From Pseudomonas sp. ANT_H4 (GTDB lineage: Bacteria > Pseudomonadota > Gammaproteobacteria > Pseudomonadales > Pseudomonadaceae): 62,630 nt of DNA. The stretch's first letter is position 1, and every line of letters begins with the position of its first letter. Where the stretch lies: assembly GCF_008369295.1 (NCBI RefSeq), contig NZ_VOBG01000029.1:1-62630 (forward strand). The letters run 5' to 3'. A program made the position numbers and the translations under genes. Positions 17,190-25,998 of this stretch are shown here, one piece after another. The notes beneath the pieces were generated by a model. The model did not search any database, was not told the origin of the DNA, and saw nothing but the letters and a program-made list of their open reading frames with translations.

Positions 17190-18634
17190 GTCCTGAGATT
17201 GTTGAACTGGATGCCGTGCAACTGTCACGGGCGATCCATGCCCGGCAAGTGTCCTGCCATGAAGTGATGCAAGCGTACCTGGCGCAGATCGAGCGCTTCA
17301 ATCCGGCGGTCAATGCGCTGGTTTCATTGCGTTCCCACGAGGATGTGCTGGCCGAGGCGCAGGCCTGCGACCGGGAGCTGGACAAGGGCCAATCCCGTGG
17401 CTGGATGCACGGTATGCCCCAGGCGATCAAGGACCTGGCGGCCACCAAGGGCTTGCGCACCACCCTTGGTTCGCCGCTGTTTGCCGACCAAGTACCCTCT
17501 GAAGATGCGATCAGCGTGGCGCGGGTGCGGGCCAGCGGCGCGATCATTATCGGCAAGACCAATGTCCCGGAGTTCGGCCTGGGTTCGCAGACCTACAACA
17601 CGCTGTTCGGCACCACCGGCAACGCCTACGACCCGACGCTTGTGGCGGGTGGCAGCAGCGGTGGGGCAGCAGTCGCCCTGGCGCTGCGCATGCTACCGGT
17701 GGCCGATGGCAGCGACATGATGGGATCGCTGCGCAACCCAGCGGCGTTCAATAACGTGTTTGGTTTGCGCCCATCCCAGGGCCGCGTACCCCATGGGCCG
17801 GCGCCAGAGTTGTTTGTCCAACAACTGGCCACTGAAGGCCCGATGGGCCGCAGCGTGGCGGACGTGGCGCAGCTGTTGAGCACCCAGGCGGGCTACGACC
17901 CTCGGGTGCCGCTGTCCCTCAAGGATGCTCCGGCAATATTTGGTCAACCCTTGCAGCGCGACTTCAAGGGCGCGCGCCTGGGCTGGCTGGGGGACTACAA
18001 CGGCTATTTGCCGATGGAAGATGGCGTGCTGGATTTGTGCGAGTCGGCCCTTGGCGATTTCACTGCGCTTGGTTGTGCTGTCGAAAACTGCCAGCCGGAT
18101 TTTGCCATGCAACGGCTGTGGCAGACCTGGCTGGTGCATCGCCACTGGCTGGTGCAGGGCAGCCTGGGCGCCGCTTATGCTGATCCACAAAAGCGTCGTT
18201 TACTCAAGCCCGAAGCGCAATGGGAAGTGGAGGGCGGCTTGCTCCTGAGTGCGGCGCAGGTGTACCAGGCGTCGGTCAATCGCAGCGACTGGTACCGCGC
18301 CCTCGGCAAATTGTTCGAACGTTACGATTTCCTGCTGTTGCCCACCGCCCAAGTGTTCCCTTTCGATGCACAACAACCTTGGCCGCGCATCGTTGGCGGG
18401 CGTGAAATGGATACCTATCACCGCTGGATGGAGGTGGTGATCGGCCCGACCCTGGCCGGTCTGCCGAGCATGAGCATCCCGGTGGGCTTCAACCCTCAGG
18501 GCCTGCCCATGGGCCTGCAAATCATCGGCCCCGCCCAGGCGGATCGGGCGGTATTGCAGCTGGCTTATGCCCATGAACAGCTGACGCATTGGGTGCAACG
18601 GCGTCCTCCAGCGTGCCTGGTCTCGACCGGCTGA
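17186..18634 (+). CDS. Amidase-signature family hydrolase
   Basis: A 482-residue Ser-Ser-Lys amidase that hydrolyses C-N bonds of amides. The catalytic lysine lies in GMPQAIKDLAATKGL; the Gly/Ser stretch AGGSSGGAAVALAL carries the cis-Ser, and GSLRNPAAFNNVFGLRPSQG carries the family's second conserved block. In many members that block reads D.GGSIR.PA; here the equivalent is DMMGSLRNPA. The start is an unusual TTG, with a good GTGAGG site before it, overlapping the MHS stop (TTGA). Substrate unknown. Confidence 0.9.
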   Translation: MSPEIVELDAVQLSRAIHARQVSCHEVMQAYLAQIERFNPAVNALVSLRSHEDVLAEAQACDRELDKGQSRGWMHGMPQAIKDLAATKGLRTTLGSPLFADQVPSEDAISVARVRASGAIIIGKTNVPEFGLGSQTYNTLFGTTGNAYDPTLVAGGSSGGAAVALALRMLPVADGSDMMGSLRNPAAFNNVFGLRPSQGRVPHGPAPELFVQQLATEGPMGRSVADVAQLLSTQAGYDPRVPLSLKDAPAIFGQPLQRDFKGARLGWLGDYNGYLPMEDGVLDLCESALGDFTALGCAVENCQPDFAMQRLWQTWLVHRHWLVQGSLGAAYADPQKRRLLKPEAQWEVEGGLLLSAAQVYQASVNRSDWYRALGKLFERYDFLLLPTAQVFPFDAQQPWPRIVGGREMDTYHRWMEVVIGPTLAGLPSMSIPVGFNPQGLPMGLQIIGPAQADRAVLQLAYAHEQLTHWVQRRPPACLVSTG

Positions 18635-18697
18635 GTCGTAGTGGGCCTGTATCTTGCTGTGAAAAAAGATCATCCGCAGGCTAAAGGAGATCGACCT

Positions 18698-19471
18698 ATG
18701 GGCAGCAACGCCGACACGGGCACCGTGCGTTCAGTGGAGCGGGCGCTGGCAATCATCGAGTTGCTCGGCGAGCATCAGGCGCTGGGGCTGGAAGAGTTGC
18801 ATTACCTGACTCACTTACCCAAGGCCACGGTGTCGCGGATGTTGCTGACCTTGCAGGAACAGGGCTGGATTTTCCGTGGCTTGAGCGACCGGCGTTATCG
18901 CTTGAGCGCCCAGCGACTATTTGGTGATACCCAGCAACGCTTCAAGCGCCACCTGGTGGAAAGCGCGGCGCCCTGGCTGCTGGATCTCAGCGAGCGCACC
19001 GGGCTGGTGGTGGACTTGTCTAGCTTTGACGGCGAGCGCCTGGAGGTGATGGAAAGCGCGATCCCCACGGTGTTGCGCAAGCTCTATCCGAACAACTGCC
19101 AGATCGTCGGCCAGCATGCCAGCCTGTTTCACTCGGCGATGGGCAAGGCGTGCCTGGCGCAACTGTCACACGATGAAGTGCAGCGCCTGGCTGGCCGTGA
19201 TCAGGTGGCGGCGGATGAGCAGTACCGCGCTTGCGAGCAATCCCAGCATCAGGGCTTTGGCCAGCGCACCGAAGGTCATTGGGAATACCCGGTGCGCCTG
19301 CCGTTCCTGATTCGCGCCGTGGCCTTGCCGGTGCGCGCCAATGGCCGGCTGGTGGGCAGCATGGCGCTGCACTGGCCGATGCACCAGGCGCCGGTGGAGC
19401 GGGTGTTGAGTTTGCACCTGGCCAGCCTGGCATCGACGGTTCGGGATGTGCAGCAGGCGCTCTGCCTGTAG
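18698..19471 (+). CDS. IclR-family transcriptional regulator
   Basis: A 257-residue regulator with an N-terminal winged helix (SVERALAIIELLGEHQALGLEEL, then LPKATVSRMLLTLQEQGWI) and a C-terminal IclR ligand domain. It probably controls the upstream M20-MHS-amidase genes. I start at MGSNADTGTVRSVERA because of a strong AAAGGAGA site seven bases before it; an earlier in-frame start lacks one. It is 63 bases beyond the amidase and on the same strand, an unusual arrangement for IclR genes, which are often divergent. The effector is unknown. Confidence 0.9.
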   Translation: MGSNADTGTVRSVERALAIIELLGEHQALGLEELHYLTHLPKATVSRMLLTLQEQGWIFRGLSDRRYRLSAQRLFGDTQQRFKRHLVESAAPWLLDLSERTGLVVDLSSFDGERLEVMESAIPTVLRKLYPNNCQIVGQHASLFHSAMGKACLAQLSHDEVQRLAGRDQVAADEQYRACEQSQHQGFGQRTEGHWEYPVRLPFLIRAVALPVRANGRLVGSMALHWPMHQAPVERVLSLHLASLASTVRDVQQALCL

Positions 19472-19539
19472 GCGTCCCCCTCGCGCCTACACGGGGTCTT
19501 TGCTACTGTTCGCTCAGGTTTTTCGCCCCATGAGTCCTT

Positions 19540-20130
19540 ATGTTCAACACGGTCCTGTTCAAACCCTTCGCTTTCTTGCTGCTGGCCGGTGCCGTCGTGC
19601 CTGCCCACGCTGACTGGTATCTGGACAACGAATCCTCACGCCTGTCGTTTGTCACCACCAAGAACACCAACATCGCTGAAGTCCACCGCTTTCTGGTGTT
19701 GCACGGCAAGGTCGACAGCAAAGGCGCGGCGCAGCTTGAGGTTGAGTTGGAGTCGGTTAACAGCGGCATTCCCCTGCGTGACGAGCGCATGCGCAATGAG
19801 CTGTTCGAGATCAAGACCTTTCCCGACGCGTTGGTCAGCGCCCAGATCAATCTGCAACCGATCAACGACCTGGCCGCTGGCGCGCAACTGGAGCTGCGCC
19901 TGCCACTGTCGGTGACGTTGCACGGCAAGACCCAGACCTACGACAGCGAACTGCTGGCGACCCGCCTCGATGACCGGCGTTTCCAGGTGGTGACCCTGGA
20001 ACCGCTGGTGCTCCACGCCGAAGATTTCGACCTGCTGCCAGGGGTGGCCGCCTTGCGTAAAGCGGCGGGCCTGGAAGCGATCAGCCTATCGGTGCCGGTG
20101 GGTGCGGTGCTGATTTTCACGGCGCGCTGA
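19540..20130 (+). CDS. YceI-family periplasmic protein
   Basis: A 196-residue exported protein with a signal peptide ending at PAHADWYLD and a YceI lipocalin-like barrel: DNESSRLSFVTTKNTNIAEV, RDERMRNELFEIKTFPDALV and LSVTLHGKTQTYDSELL. YceI proteins bind isoprenoid-like lipids; the physiological role is uncertain. It ends one base before the cardiolipin synthase start, so both are probably co-transcribed. Confidence 0.9.
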   Translation: MFNTVLFKPFAFLLLAGAVVPAHADWYLDNESSRLSFVTTKNTNIAEVHRFLVLHGKVDSKGAAQLEVELESVNSGIPLRDERMRNELFEIKTFPDALVSAQINLQPINDLAAGAQLELRLPLSVTLHGKTQTYDSELLATRLDDRRFQVVTLEPLVLHAEDFDLLPGVAALRKAAGLEAISLSVPVGAVLIFTAR

Positions 20131-20131
20131 C

Positions 20132-21289
20132 ATGAGCGGCGCGGTGTTCCCGTGGCGCAGCGCCAACCGTTTCGAGTTGTTGATCGACGGCCCCAATTTT
20201 TTCCCGCAGATGCTGGTGGGTATTGCCCGCGCCGAACAACAGGTGGAGCTGGAGCTGTACCTGGTGGAGGCGGGCGCTTGTGCCGAGGCCATGGTCCAGG
20301 CACTGGTTCAGGCAGCAGAACGCGGCGTACGAGTGCGTTGCCTGTTCGATGATTACGGCAGCCTGGCGTTTACCCTTAGCCTGCGTCGGCGCTTGATCGA
20401 TGCCGGTGTAGAGCTGCGTTTCTACAATCGCCTGAGCTGGCGCCGTTGGGTGCGCAACTTCTACCGCGATCACCGCAAACTGCTGTTGATCGACCAGACC
20501 GTCGCCGTCGTTGGCGGTACGGGTGTGACCGACGAATTTTGGACGCCGGGGCAAGATACCTGTGACTGGCACGAGGTGATGGTGAAAATCACCGGCCCCC
20601 TGGTGCTGGACTGGCAGGCGTTGTTCGACCGGCAATGGCTGGCCAACGATGACCGCACCGCCTGGAAGCCTGCGACCAACTTTGGCCTGCCGCGTTTGCC
20701 CAAGGTGCCGGCCACCGGGGATGGTCTGGGCCGGGTGGCTTACGCTGACGCCCGTCAACATCGCGATATCCTGCAATCGTTAATCCGCGCGCTGAACAGC
20801 GGCCAGCAGCGTATCTGGCTGGCCACGCCGTACTTCCTGCCCACCTGGAGCGTGCGTCGTTCCCTGCGCCGGGCGGCGGGGCGTGGTGTCGATGTGCGTT
20901 TGCTGCTCACCGGGCCGCGTACCGATCACCCGTCGGTGCGCTACGCCGGGCACCGTTACTACCCGCGTCTGCTCAGGTCTGGGGTGAAGATCTTCGAATA
21001 CCAGCCGTGCTTCCTGCACCTGAAGATGGTGCTGGTGGATGACTGGGTGAGTATCGGCTCGTGTAACTTTGATCACTGGAACCTGCGCTTCAACCTGGAA
21101 GCCAACCTGGAAGCGCTGGACCCTGCGTTGACGCTGGCGGTGGCGGGCAGTTTCGAGCGCGACTTTGCCCAGAGCCAGGCGGTGAGCCTGGAGGTATGGA
21201 AGGCGCGGCCGTTATGGCGACGGGTCAAACAGCGGGTGTGGGGTTGGATTGACCGGTTGGTGGTCAATTTGCTGGACCGAAGAGGCTAA
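20132..21289 (+). CDS. clsB: Cardiolipin synthase ClsB-type, phospholipase D family
   Basis: This membrane-associated enzyme condenses phospholipids into cardiolipin. It has two HKD-type motifs: HRKLLLIDQTVAVVGGTGVT near residue 115 and HLKMVLVDDWVSIGSCNFD near residue 295 (here H-x-K-x4-D). Length 385 residues without N-terminal membrane helices fits the ClsB/ClsC group rather than ClsA. It is immediately downstream of yceI. Phospholipase D activity on another substrate cannot be excluded. Confidence 0.88.
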   Translation: MSGAVFPWRSANRFELLIDGPNFFPQMLVGIARAEQQVELELYLVEAGACAEAMVQALVQAAERGVRVRCLFDDYGSLAFTLSLRRRLIDAGVELRFYNRLSWRRWVRNFYRDHRKLLLIDQTVAVVGGTGVTDEFWTPGQDTCDWHEVMVKITGPLVLDWQALFDRQWLANDDRTAWKPATNFGLPRLPKVPATGDGLGRVAYADARQHRDILQSLIRALNSGQQRIWLATPYFLPTWSVRRSLRRAAGRGVDVRLLLTGPRTDHPSVRYAGHRYYPRLLRSGVKIFEYQPCFLHLKMVLVDDWVSIGSCNFDHWNLRFNLEANLEALDPALTLAVAGSFERDFAQSQAVSLEVWKARPLWRRVKQRVWGWIDRLVVNLLDRRG

Positions 21290-21317
21290 GAAGCTGTTGT
21301 AGCGAGAAGGCTTATTG

Positions 21318-21343
21318 TGGCGAGCGGGCAAGCCCGCTCGCCA
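21318..21343. repeat. Perfect palindrome, REP-like, between clsB and bglX
   Basis: TGGCGAGCGGGC, AA, GCCCGCTCGCCA form a 12-base-pair perfect hairpin between the convergent clsB and bglX genes. The core resembles the REP family of the window with a GGGC extension. It may act as a transcription or mRNA-end structure for both genes; no T run follows, so I do not call it a terminator. Confidence 0.75.
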
Positions 21344-21369
21344 TAAGGGAACACATCACTTCTTCTCTG

Positions 21370-23661
21370 TTAGAGCAATTCAAAGCTCTGCTGCTTCACA
21401 TCCAGGGAGTCCAGCCCGATCTGTACATTGAACTCGCCCGGTTCTGCGGCGAATTTCAGCTGGGTGTTGTAGAACTTCAAGTCTTCCTCGGTGATGGTGA
21501 AGTGCACAACGCGCTCTTCCCCAGCCTTGAGCATGATCTTCTGGAAGCTTTTCAGCTCCTTGATCGGGCGAATCATCGAACCGGCCACGTCCCGGATATA
21601 CAACTGCACCACGGTTTCGCCATCCACCTTGCCGGTGTTTTGCACCGTCACGCTGGCGTCGAGCTTGCCGGTCTTGTTCAGGGTGGTGGACGACAGCGCC
21701 ATGTCCGACAGGCTGAAGCTGGTGTAGCTCAGGCCATAACCGAACGGGAACAGCGGCCCGGTGGTGTCATCGAAGTACTGCGAGGTGTAGTTGCCCGGTT
21801 TGCCCGGCGTAAACGGCCGGCCAATGCTCAGGTGGTTGTAGTAGGTAGGGATCTGCCCTACCGAGCGTGGGAAGGTGATTGGCAGCTTGCCCGACGGGTT
21901 GTAGTCGCCGAACAGCACGTCGGCAATGGCGTTACCGCCTTCGGTACCGGCGAACCAGGTTTCCAGGATCGCGTCAGCCTGTTGGTTCTCTTCGAGAATC
22001 GACAGAGGACGGCCATTCATCAGCACCAATACCAGCGGTTTGCCGGTGGCTTTCAAGGCCTTGATCAGGTCCCGCTGGCTTTGCGGGATGTTCAGGTCGG
22101 TGCGGCTGGACGATTCGTGGGACATGCCACGGGACTCGCCCACGGCCGCAACGACAACGTCAGCCTGCTTGGCGGCCTTGACCGCTTCGTCGATCATCAC
22201 CTGCGCCGAACGCGGGTCGTCTACTACTTCCGGGGCGTCGAAGTTGAGGAAGTTCAGGTAGTCGACCACCGCTTTGTCAGCAGTGATGTTGGCGCCTCGG
22301 GCGTAGATCACCTTGCCTTTTTCGCCGATGACGGCGTTCATGCCGTCCAGCAGGGTCACCGATTGCGCGGGTTTGCCGGCGGCGGCCCAACTGCCCATCA
22401 TGTCGATCGGCGCCTTGGCCAGCGGGCCCACCAGGGCGATGGTGGCGGATTTTTTCAACGGCAGGGTGTCGTTCTGATTTTTCAGCAACACCAGGCTGCG
22501 GCGCGCTACGTCACGGGCTTCGGCGCGGTGCAGGCGGCTTTCGGCGTAGGTGTCGACCGGGTCATCCTCGGCCTTGCCGATACGCAGGTACGGGTCGGCG
22601 AACAGGCCCATGTCGTACTTGGCGCCGAGCACTTCGCGCACAGCGTTGTCGATGTCGCTTTGTTCGATCTCGCCGGACTTCAGCAAAACGGGCAATTCCT
22701 TGCCGTAGAGCTGGTCGTTCATGCTCATGTGGATACCAGCCTTGATCGCCAGTTTGGCCGCTTCGCGACCGTCTTTCGCCACGCCGTGCTTGATCAGTTC
22801 GAAGATGGCGCCGTGATCGCTCACGGCCAGGCCCTTGAAGCCCCACTCTTTGCGCAGCAGGTCGTTCATCAACCAGGTGTTGGCGGTGGCGGGCACGCCG
22901 TTGATGGAGTTCAGGGCCACCATCACGCTGCCGGCACCGGCCTTGATCGCTGCGTGGTAGGGCGGCAGGTAATCCTGGTACATCTTCACCGGGCTCATGT
23001 CGACCACGTTGTAGTCGCGACCGCCTTCCACCGCGCCGTACAGGGCGAAGTGCTTGACGCTGGCCATGATGCTGTCGGCCTTGGCGGCGCTGGTGCCCTG
23101 GAAGGCCTTGACCATCACCTCGGCAATGCGCGACACCAGGTAGGTGTCTTCGCCAAAACCTTCGGAAGTTCGGCCCCAGCGCGGGTCGCGGGAAATATCG
23201 ACCATCGGCGCGAAGGTGATGTCGAGACTGTCGGCAGCGGCTTCCTGGGCAGCAACGCGCCCGGAGCGGCCAATAGCGTCCATGTCCCAGCTGGAAGCGA
23301 GGGCCAGGCTGATGGGGAAAATGGTCCGGTGGCCGTGGATCACGTCATAGGCGAAGAACATCGGGATCTTCAAGCGGCTGCGCATGGCCGCGTCCTGCAT
23401 CGGACGGTTTTCCGGACGGGTGATCGAATTGAAAGTGCCACCGATGTTACCCGCGGCGATTTCCTTGCGAATCATTTCCCGAGGCATTTCCGGGCCGATG
23501 CTGATCAGGCGCAACTGGCCGATCTTTTCATCGAGGGTCATCTGTTTCATCAGGTCGCTGACGAAGGCGTCCTTGTCCTTGAGCGCAGCAGGCTTTGTCT
23601 CGGCAAATACGGGGTGACTGGCTAGAGTGGCAACAAGGCCGAGCAAACACAGCTTCTTCAT
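21370..23661 (-). CDS. bglX: Periplasmic beta-glucosidase, GH3 family
   Basis: BglX releases glucose from beta-linked disaccharides and oligosaccharides in the periplasm. The 763-residue protein has a signal peptide (MKKLCLLGLVATLASHPVFA) and a GH3 N-terminal TIM barrel with LRLISIGPEMPREM and GFKGLAVSDHGAIFELIKHG (the SDH/nucleophile Asp region). A GH3 C-terminal domain follows (TIALVGPLAKAPIDMMGSW) and then a fibronectin III-like tail. The length matches E. coli BglX. It is convergent with clsB; the upstream gap separates it from lemA. Confidence 0.93.
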   Translation of the reverse strand: MKKLCLLGLVATLASHPVFAETKPAALKDKDAFVSDLMKQMTLDEKIGQLRLISIGPEMPREMIRKEIAAGNIGGTFNSITRPENRPMQDAAMRSRLKIPMFFAYDVIHGHRTIFPISLALASSWDMDAIGRSGRVAAQEAAADSLDITFAPMVDISRDPRWGRTSEGFGEDTYLVSRIAEVMVKAFQGTSAAKADSIMASVKHFALYGAVEGGRDYNVVDMSPVKMYQDYLPPYHAAIKAGAGSVMVALNSINGVPATANTWLMNDLLRKEWGFKGLAVSDHGAIFELIKHGVAKDGREAAKLAIKAGIHMSMNDQLYGKELPVLLKSGEIEQSDIDNAVREVLGAKYDMGLFADPYLRIGKAEDDPVDTYAESRLHRAEARDVARRSLVLLKNQNDTLPLKKSATIALVGPLAKAPIDMMGSWAAAGKPAQSVTLLDGMNAVIGEKGKVIYARGANITADKAVVDYLNFLNFDAPEVVDDPRSAQVMIDEAVKAAKQADVVVAAVGESRGMSHESSSRTDLNIPQSQRDLIKALKATGKPLVLVLMNGRPLSILEENQQADAILETWFAGTEGGNAIADVLFGDYNPSGKLPITFPRSVGQIPTYYNHLSIGRPFTPGKPGNYTSQYFDDTTGPLFPFGYGLSYTSFSLSDMALSSTTLNKTGKLDASVTVQNTGKVDGETVVQLYIRDVAGSMIRPIKELKSFQKIMLKAGEERVVHFTITEEDLKFYNTQLKFAAEPGEFNVQIGLDSLDVKQQSFELL

Positions 23662-23904
23662 GGATATCCTTTTTTTGACTCACTGTGCAGAGCTGACTGG
23701 GAGCGCTGCTCGGCCAAAATGTGGGGAGCGTCTATTGTTGTTCGGGTGTTGTTCAGATAAATGCAGCACACTTCTGAACTCTTATTCGCGCTGGGCATCT
23801 TTTAGCTGATTGCCTCGATGCAATCCAGTGGTGGCAGATTATGCCCCAAGCGCGTGATGAAAGGGTTAGTCGTCAAATTCCATAGGGTCGGCAGGAGAAA
23901 CACC

Positions 23905-24513
23905 ATGCAAGCAGCACAAGGTTTTCGATGGGGCTGGAAAGCCGCGGCATTGCTACTGATCAGCACGGTGCTGAGCGGTTGCGGCATCAACAAGATTCCC
24001 ACTCTGGACGAACAGGCCAAGGCTGCCTGGGCCCAGGTGCAGAACCAGTATCAACGGCGTGCTGACCTGATCCCCAACCTGGTGGCAGTGGTCAAGGGCT
24101 ACGCCGCCCATGAGCAGGACACCCTCACCGCCGTGATTGAAGCGCGGGCCAAGGCCACCTCGATCCAGGTCGATGCCAGCACCCTCGACAACCCGGAAAA
24201 ACTCAAGCAGTTCCAGCAAGCCCAGGATGGTTTGAGCGGCGCCCTCAGCCGTTTGATGGTGGTGTCCGAGCGTTATCCGGACCTGAAGGCCAACCAGAAC
24301 TTCCTGGCCCTGCAATCGCAGCTTGAAGGCACGGAAAACCGCATCAGCGTGGCCCGTCGCGACTTTATTGCTGCTGTGCAGGCCTACAACACCGAGATCC
24401 GTACCTTCCCCGGTCGCCTGTGGCACAGCGTGATGTACAGCGACTTGCCGATTCGCGCGAACTTCGAAGCTACCAGTGCCGATGCCGATAAAGCGCCGCA
24501 AGTGAAGTTCTGA
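23905..24513 (+). CDS. lemA: LemA-family lipoprotein
   Basis: A 202-residue envelope protein with an N-terminal hydrophobic segment and a lipobox (TVLSGCGIN), followed by the LemA helical core with AWAQVQNQYQRRADLIPNLV, VKGYAAHEQDTLTAVIEARA and VARRDFIAAVQAYNTEIRTFP. Start chosen at MQAAQGFRWG because a CAGGAGAAA site precedes it; the longer frame has none. It is followed closely by two TPM-domain genes, the classical lemA-TPM cluster. Function unknown; proposed roles are in envelope or membrane-protein quality control. Confidence 0.9.
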   Translation: MQAAQGFRWGWKAAALLLISTVLSGCGINKIPTLDEQAKAAWAQVQNQYQRRADLIPNLVAVVKGYAAHEQDTLTAVIEARAKATSIQVDASTLDNPEKLKQFQQAQDGLSGALSRLMVVSERYPDLKANQNFLALQSQLEGTENRISVARRDFIAAVQAYNTEIRTFPGRLWHSVMYSDLPIRANFEATSADADKAPQVKF

Positions 24514-24534
24514 TCAGGCTTCAATGAGGTGTAG

Positions 24535-25257
24535 ATGCGTGTACTAAGGATAGGCCTGGCGCTGTGGCTCCTGGCATGTGTGACCACCGCCCAGGCGGCG
24601 CTGACGTTTCCGGCGCTGACCGGGCGGGTGGTGGACAGCGCCCAGATGATCGACCTGGCGGTGCGCGAGCAACTGACCCAGCAATTGCAGGCGCTGGAGC
24701 AAACCAGCGGCGACCAGATCGTGGTCGTCACGGTGCCCGACCTGCAAGGTGTGCCTATTGAAGACTACGGTTATCAATTGGGCCGCCACTGGGGTATCGG
24801 CCAGAAGGGCAAGGACAACGGCGCGCTGTTGATCGTTGCCCGGGATGAGCGCCAGTTGCGCATTGAAGTCGGCTACGGCCTGGAAGGCGTGCTCACCGAT
24901 GCGCAGTCCTGGGTAATCATTAATCAGGTGATTGCTCCGGCGTTCAAGACCGGCAACTTCAGCAAGGGCATCAGTGACGGTGTCGCGGCAATGCTGCAGG
25001 TGGTGGGCGGCGACCCGCTGGCTGTGCCGGCCCATGTGGCGGACGCCAACTTTGCCAAGGACAATCCGGTGTTCTCCATCGGCTTGTTCATTATGCTGCT
25101 GGTGGTGTTGTGGCTGTGCAATCGCATGGGGCTGCCGGTAGGCGCGATCCTGCTGGCGATCCTCAGCAGCAGTGGACGTGGCGGCGGTGGCGGAGGCGGC
25201 GGGTTCCGAGGCGGCGGTGGTGGTTTCGGCGGTGGCGGGGCCTCGGGCGGCTGGTAA
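24535..25257 (+). CDS. TPM-domain (YgcG) membrane protein with Gly-rich tail
   Basis: A 240-residue protein: signal peptide ending at AQAALTFPALTGRV, a TPM (Thylakoid/phosphatase-like) domain about residues 30-150 with LTQQLQALEQTSGDQIVVVTVPD and DNGALLIVARDERQLRIEVGYGLEGV, then two membrane helices around 180-215 and an extreme glycine-rich C-terminus of SGRGGGGGGGGF type. Its neighbours are lemA and a second TPM gene. The TPM fold is seen in photosystem repair phosphatases, but activity here is not known. Confidence 0.9.
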   Translation: MRVLRIGLALWLLACVTTAQAALTFPALTGRVVDSAQMIDLAVREQLTQQLQALEQTSGDQIVVVTVPDLQGVPIEDYGYQLGRHWGIGQKGKDNGALLIVARDERQLRIEVGYGLEGVLTDAQSWVIINQVIAPAFKTGNFSKGISDGVAAMLQVVGGDPLAVPAHVADANFAKDNPVFSIGLFIMLLVVLWLCNRMGLPVGAILLAILSSSGRGGGGGGGGFRGGGGGFGGGGASGGW

Positions 25258-25285
25258 TGACAATAACTAAAGAGCATCTACAACC

Positions 25286-25903
25286 ATGGCATTACTGAGT
25301 GAACATGAGCAACGCCAGGTCGCCGAAGCGATTGCCAAGGTCGAGCAACAGACCGACGCGGAGCTGGTGACCGTACTGGCGGCCCGCGCCGACGACTATG
25401 CCTATATCCCGCTGTTGTGGGCCAGCCTGGTGGCGTTGGTGGTGCCGGGTATCGTGCATTACCTGTCCGGCTGGCTGACCATGCACACCTTGCTGCTGGC
25501 GCAATGGGCGACGTTCATCGTGCTGTGCCTGATCTTCCGCTTGCCGAAGATCACCACCCGGCTGATCCCACGCTCGGTGCGTCATTGGCGAGCGTCGAAC
25601 CTGGCGCGACGGCAGTTCCTGGAGCAGAACCTGCACCACACCCTGGGCCGCACTGGCGTGCTGATCTTTGTCAGCGAGGCCGAGCGTTATGTAGAGATTC
25701 TGGTGGATGACGGCATTTCCAAACGCCTGGATAACAGCAGTTGGGACGCCATCGTCAGCGCTTTTACCCAACAGGTGAAACAAGGCCAGACCTTGGCCGG
25801 GTTTATCGCCTGTATTGAAGCCTGCGGGGAATTGCTCAAGGTGCATGTGCCAGTGACGCAGGCGCGTAATGAGTTGCCCAATCGGTTGGTGGTGCTCGAA
25901 TAG
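25286..25903 (+). CDS. TPM-domain membrane protein (second copy)
   Basis: A 205-residue protein with a split layout: short N-terminal TPM half (EHEQRQVAEAIAKVEQQTDA), two membrane helices about residues 40-85 (YIPLLWASLVALVVPGIVHY and LAQWATFIVLCLIF), then the TPM half GRTGVLIFVSEAERYVEILV. It lacks the signal peptide and glycine tail of the upstream copy. Third gene of the lemA-TPM cluster, probably one transcript. Confidence 0.85.
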   Translation: MALLSEHEQRQVAEAIAKVEQQTDAELVTVLAARADDYAYIPLLWASLVALVVPGIVHYLSGWLTMHTLLLAQWATFIVLCLIFRLPKITTRLIPRSVRHWRASNLARRQFLEQNLHHTLGRTGVLIFVSEAERYVEILVDDGISKRLDNSSWDAIVSAFTQQVKQGQTLAGFIACIEACGELLKVHVPVTQARNELPNRLVVLE

Positions 25904-25998
25904 CGATCAGCCTCCTACCGTTGGGGAAATAACTCCGTGCCCTGGCGGGCTATCCCCCCTAAAATGCCCGGTATTCCCAGCCCGAGGCGTTTTTGTTC

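Noticed and set aside
21502..23625. A 707-residue plus-strand frame opposite bglX
   Set aside because: It is an antisense shadow of the GH3 enzyme with His/Val/Gln-biased composition and no recognisable motif.
24924..25277. A proline-rich minus-strand frame opposite the TPM glycine tail
   Set aside because: Poly-proline is the expected reverse reading of the GGC/GGT-rich glycine codons.
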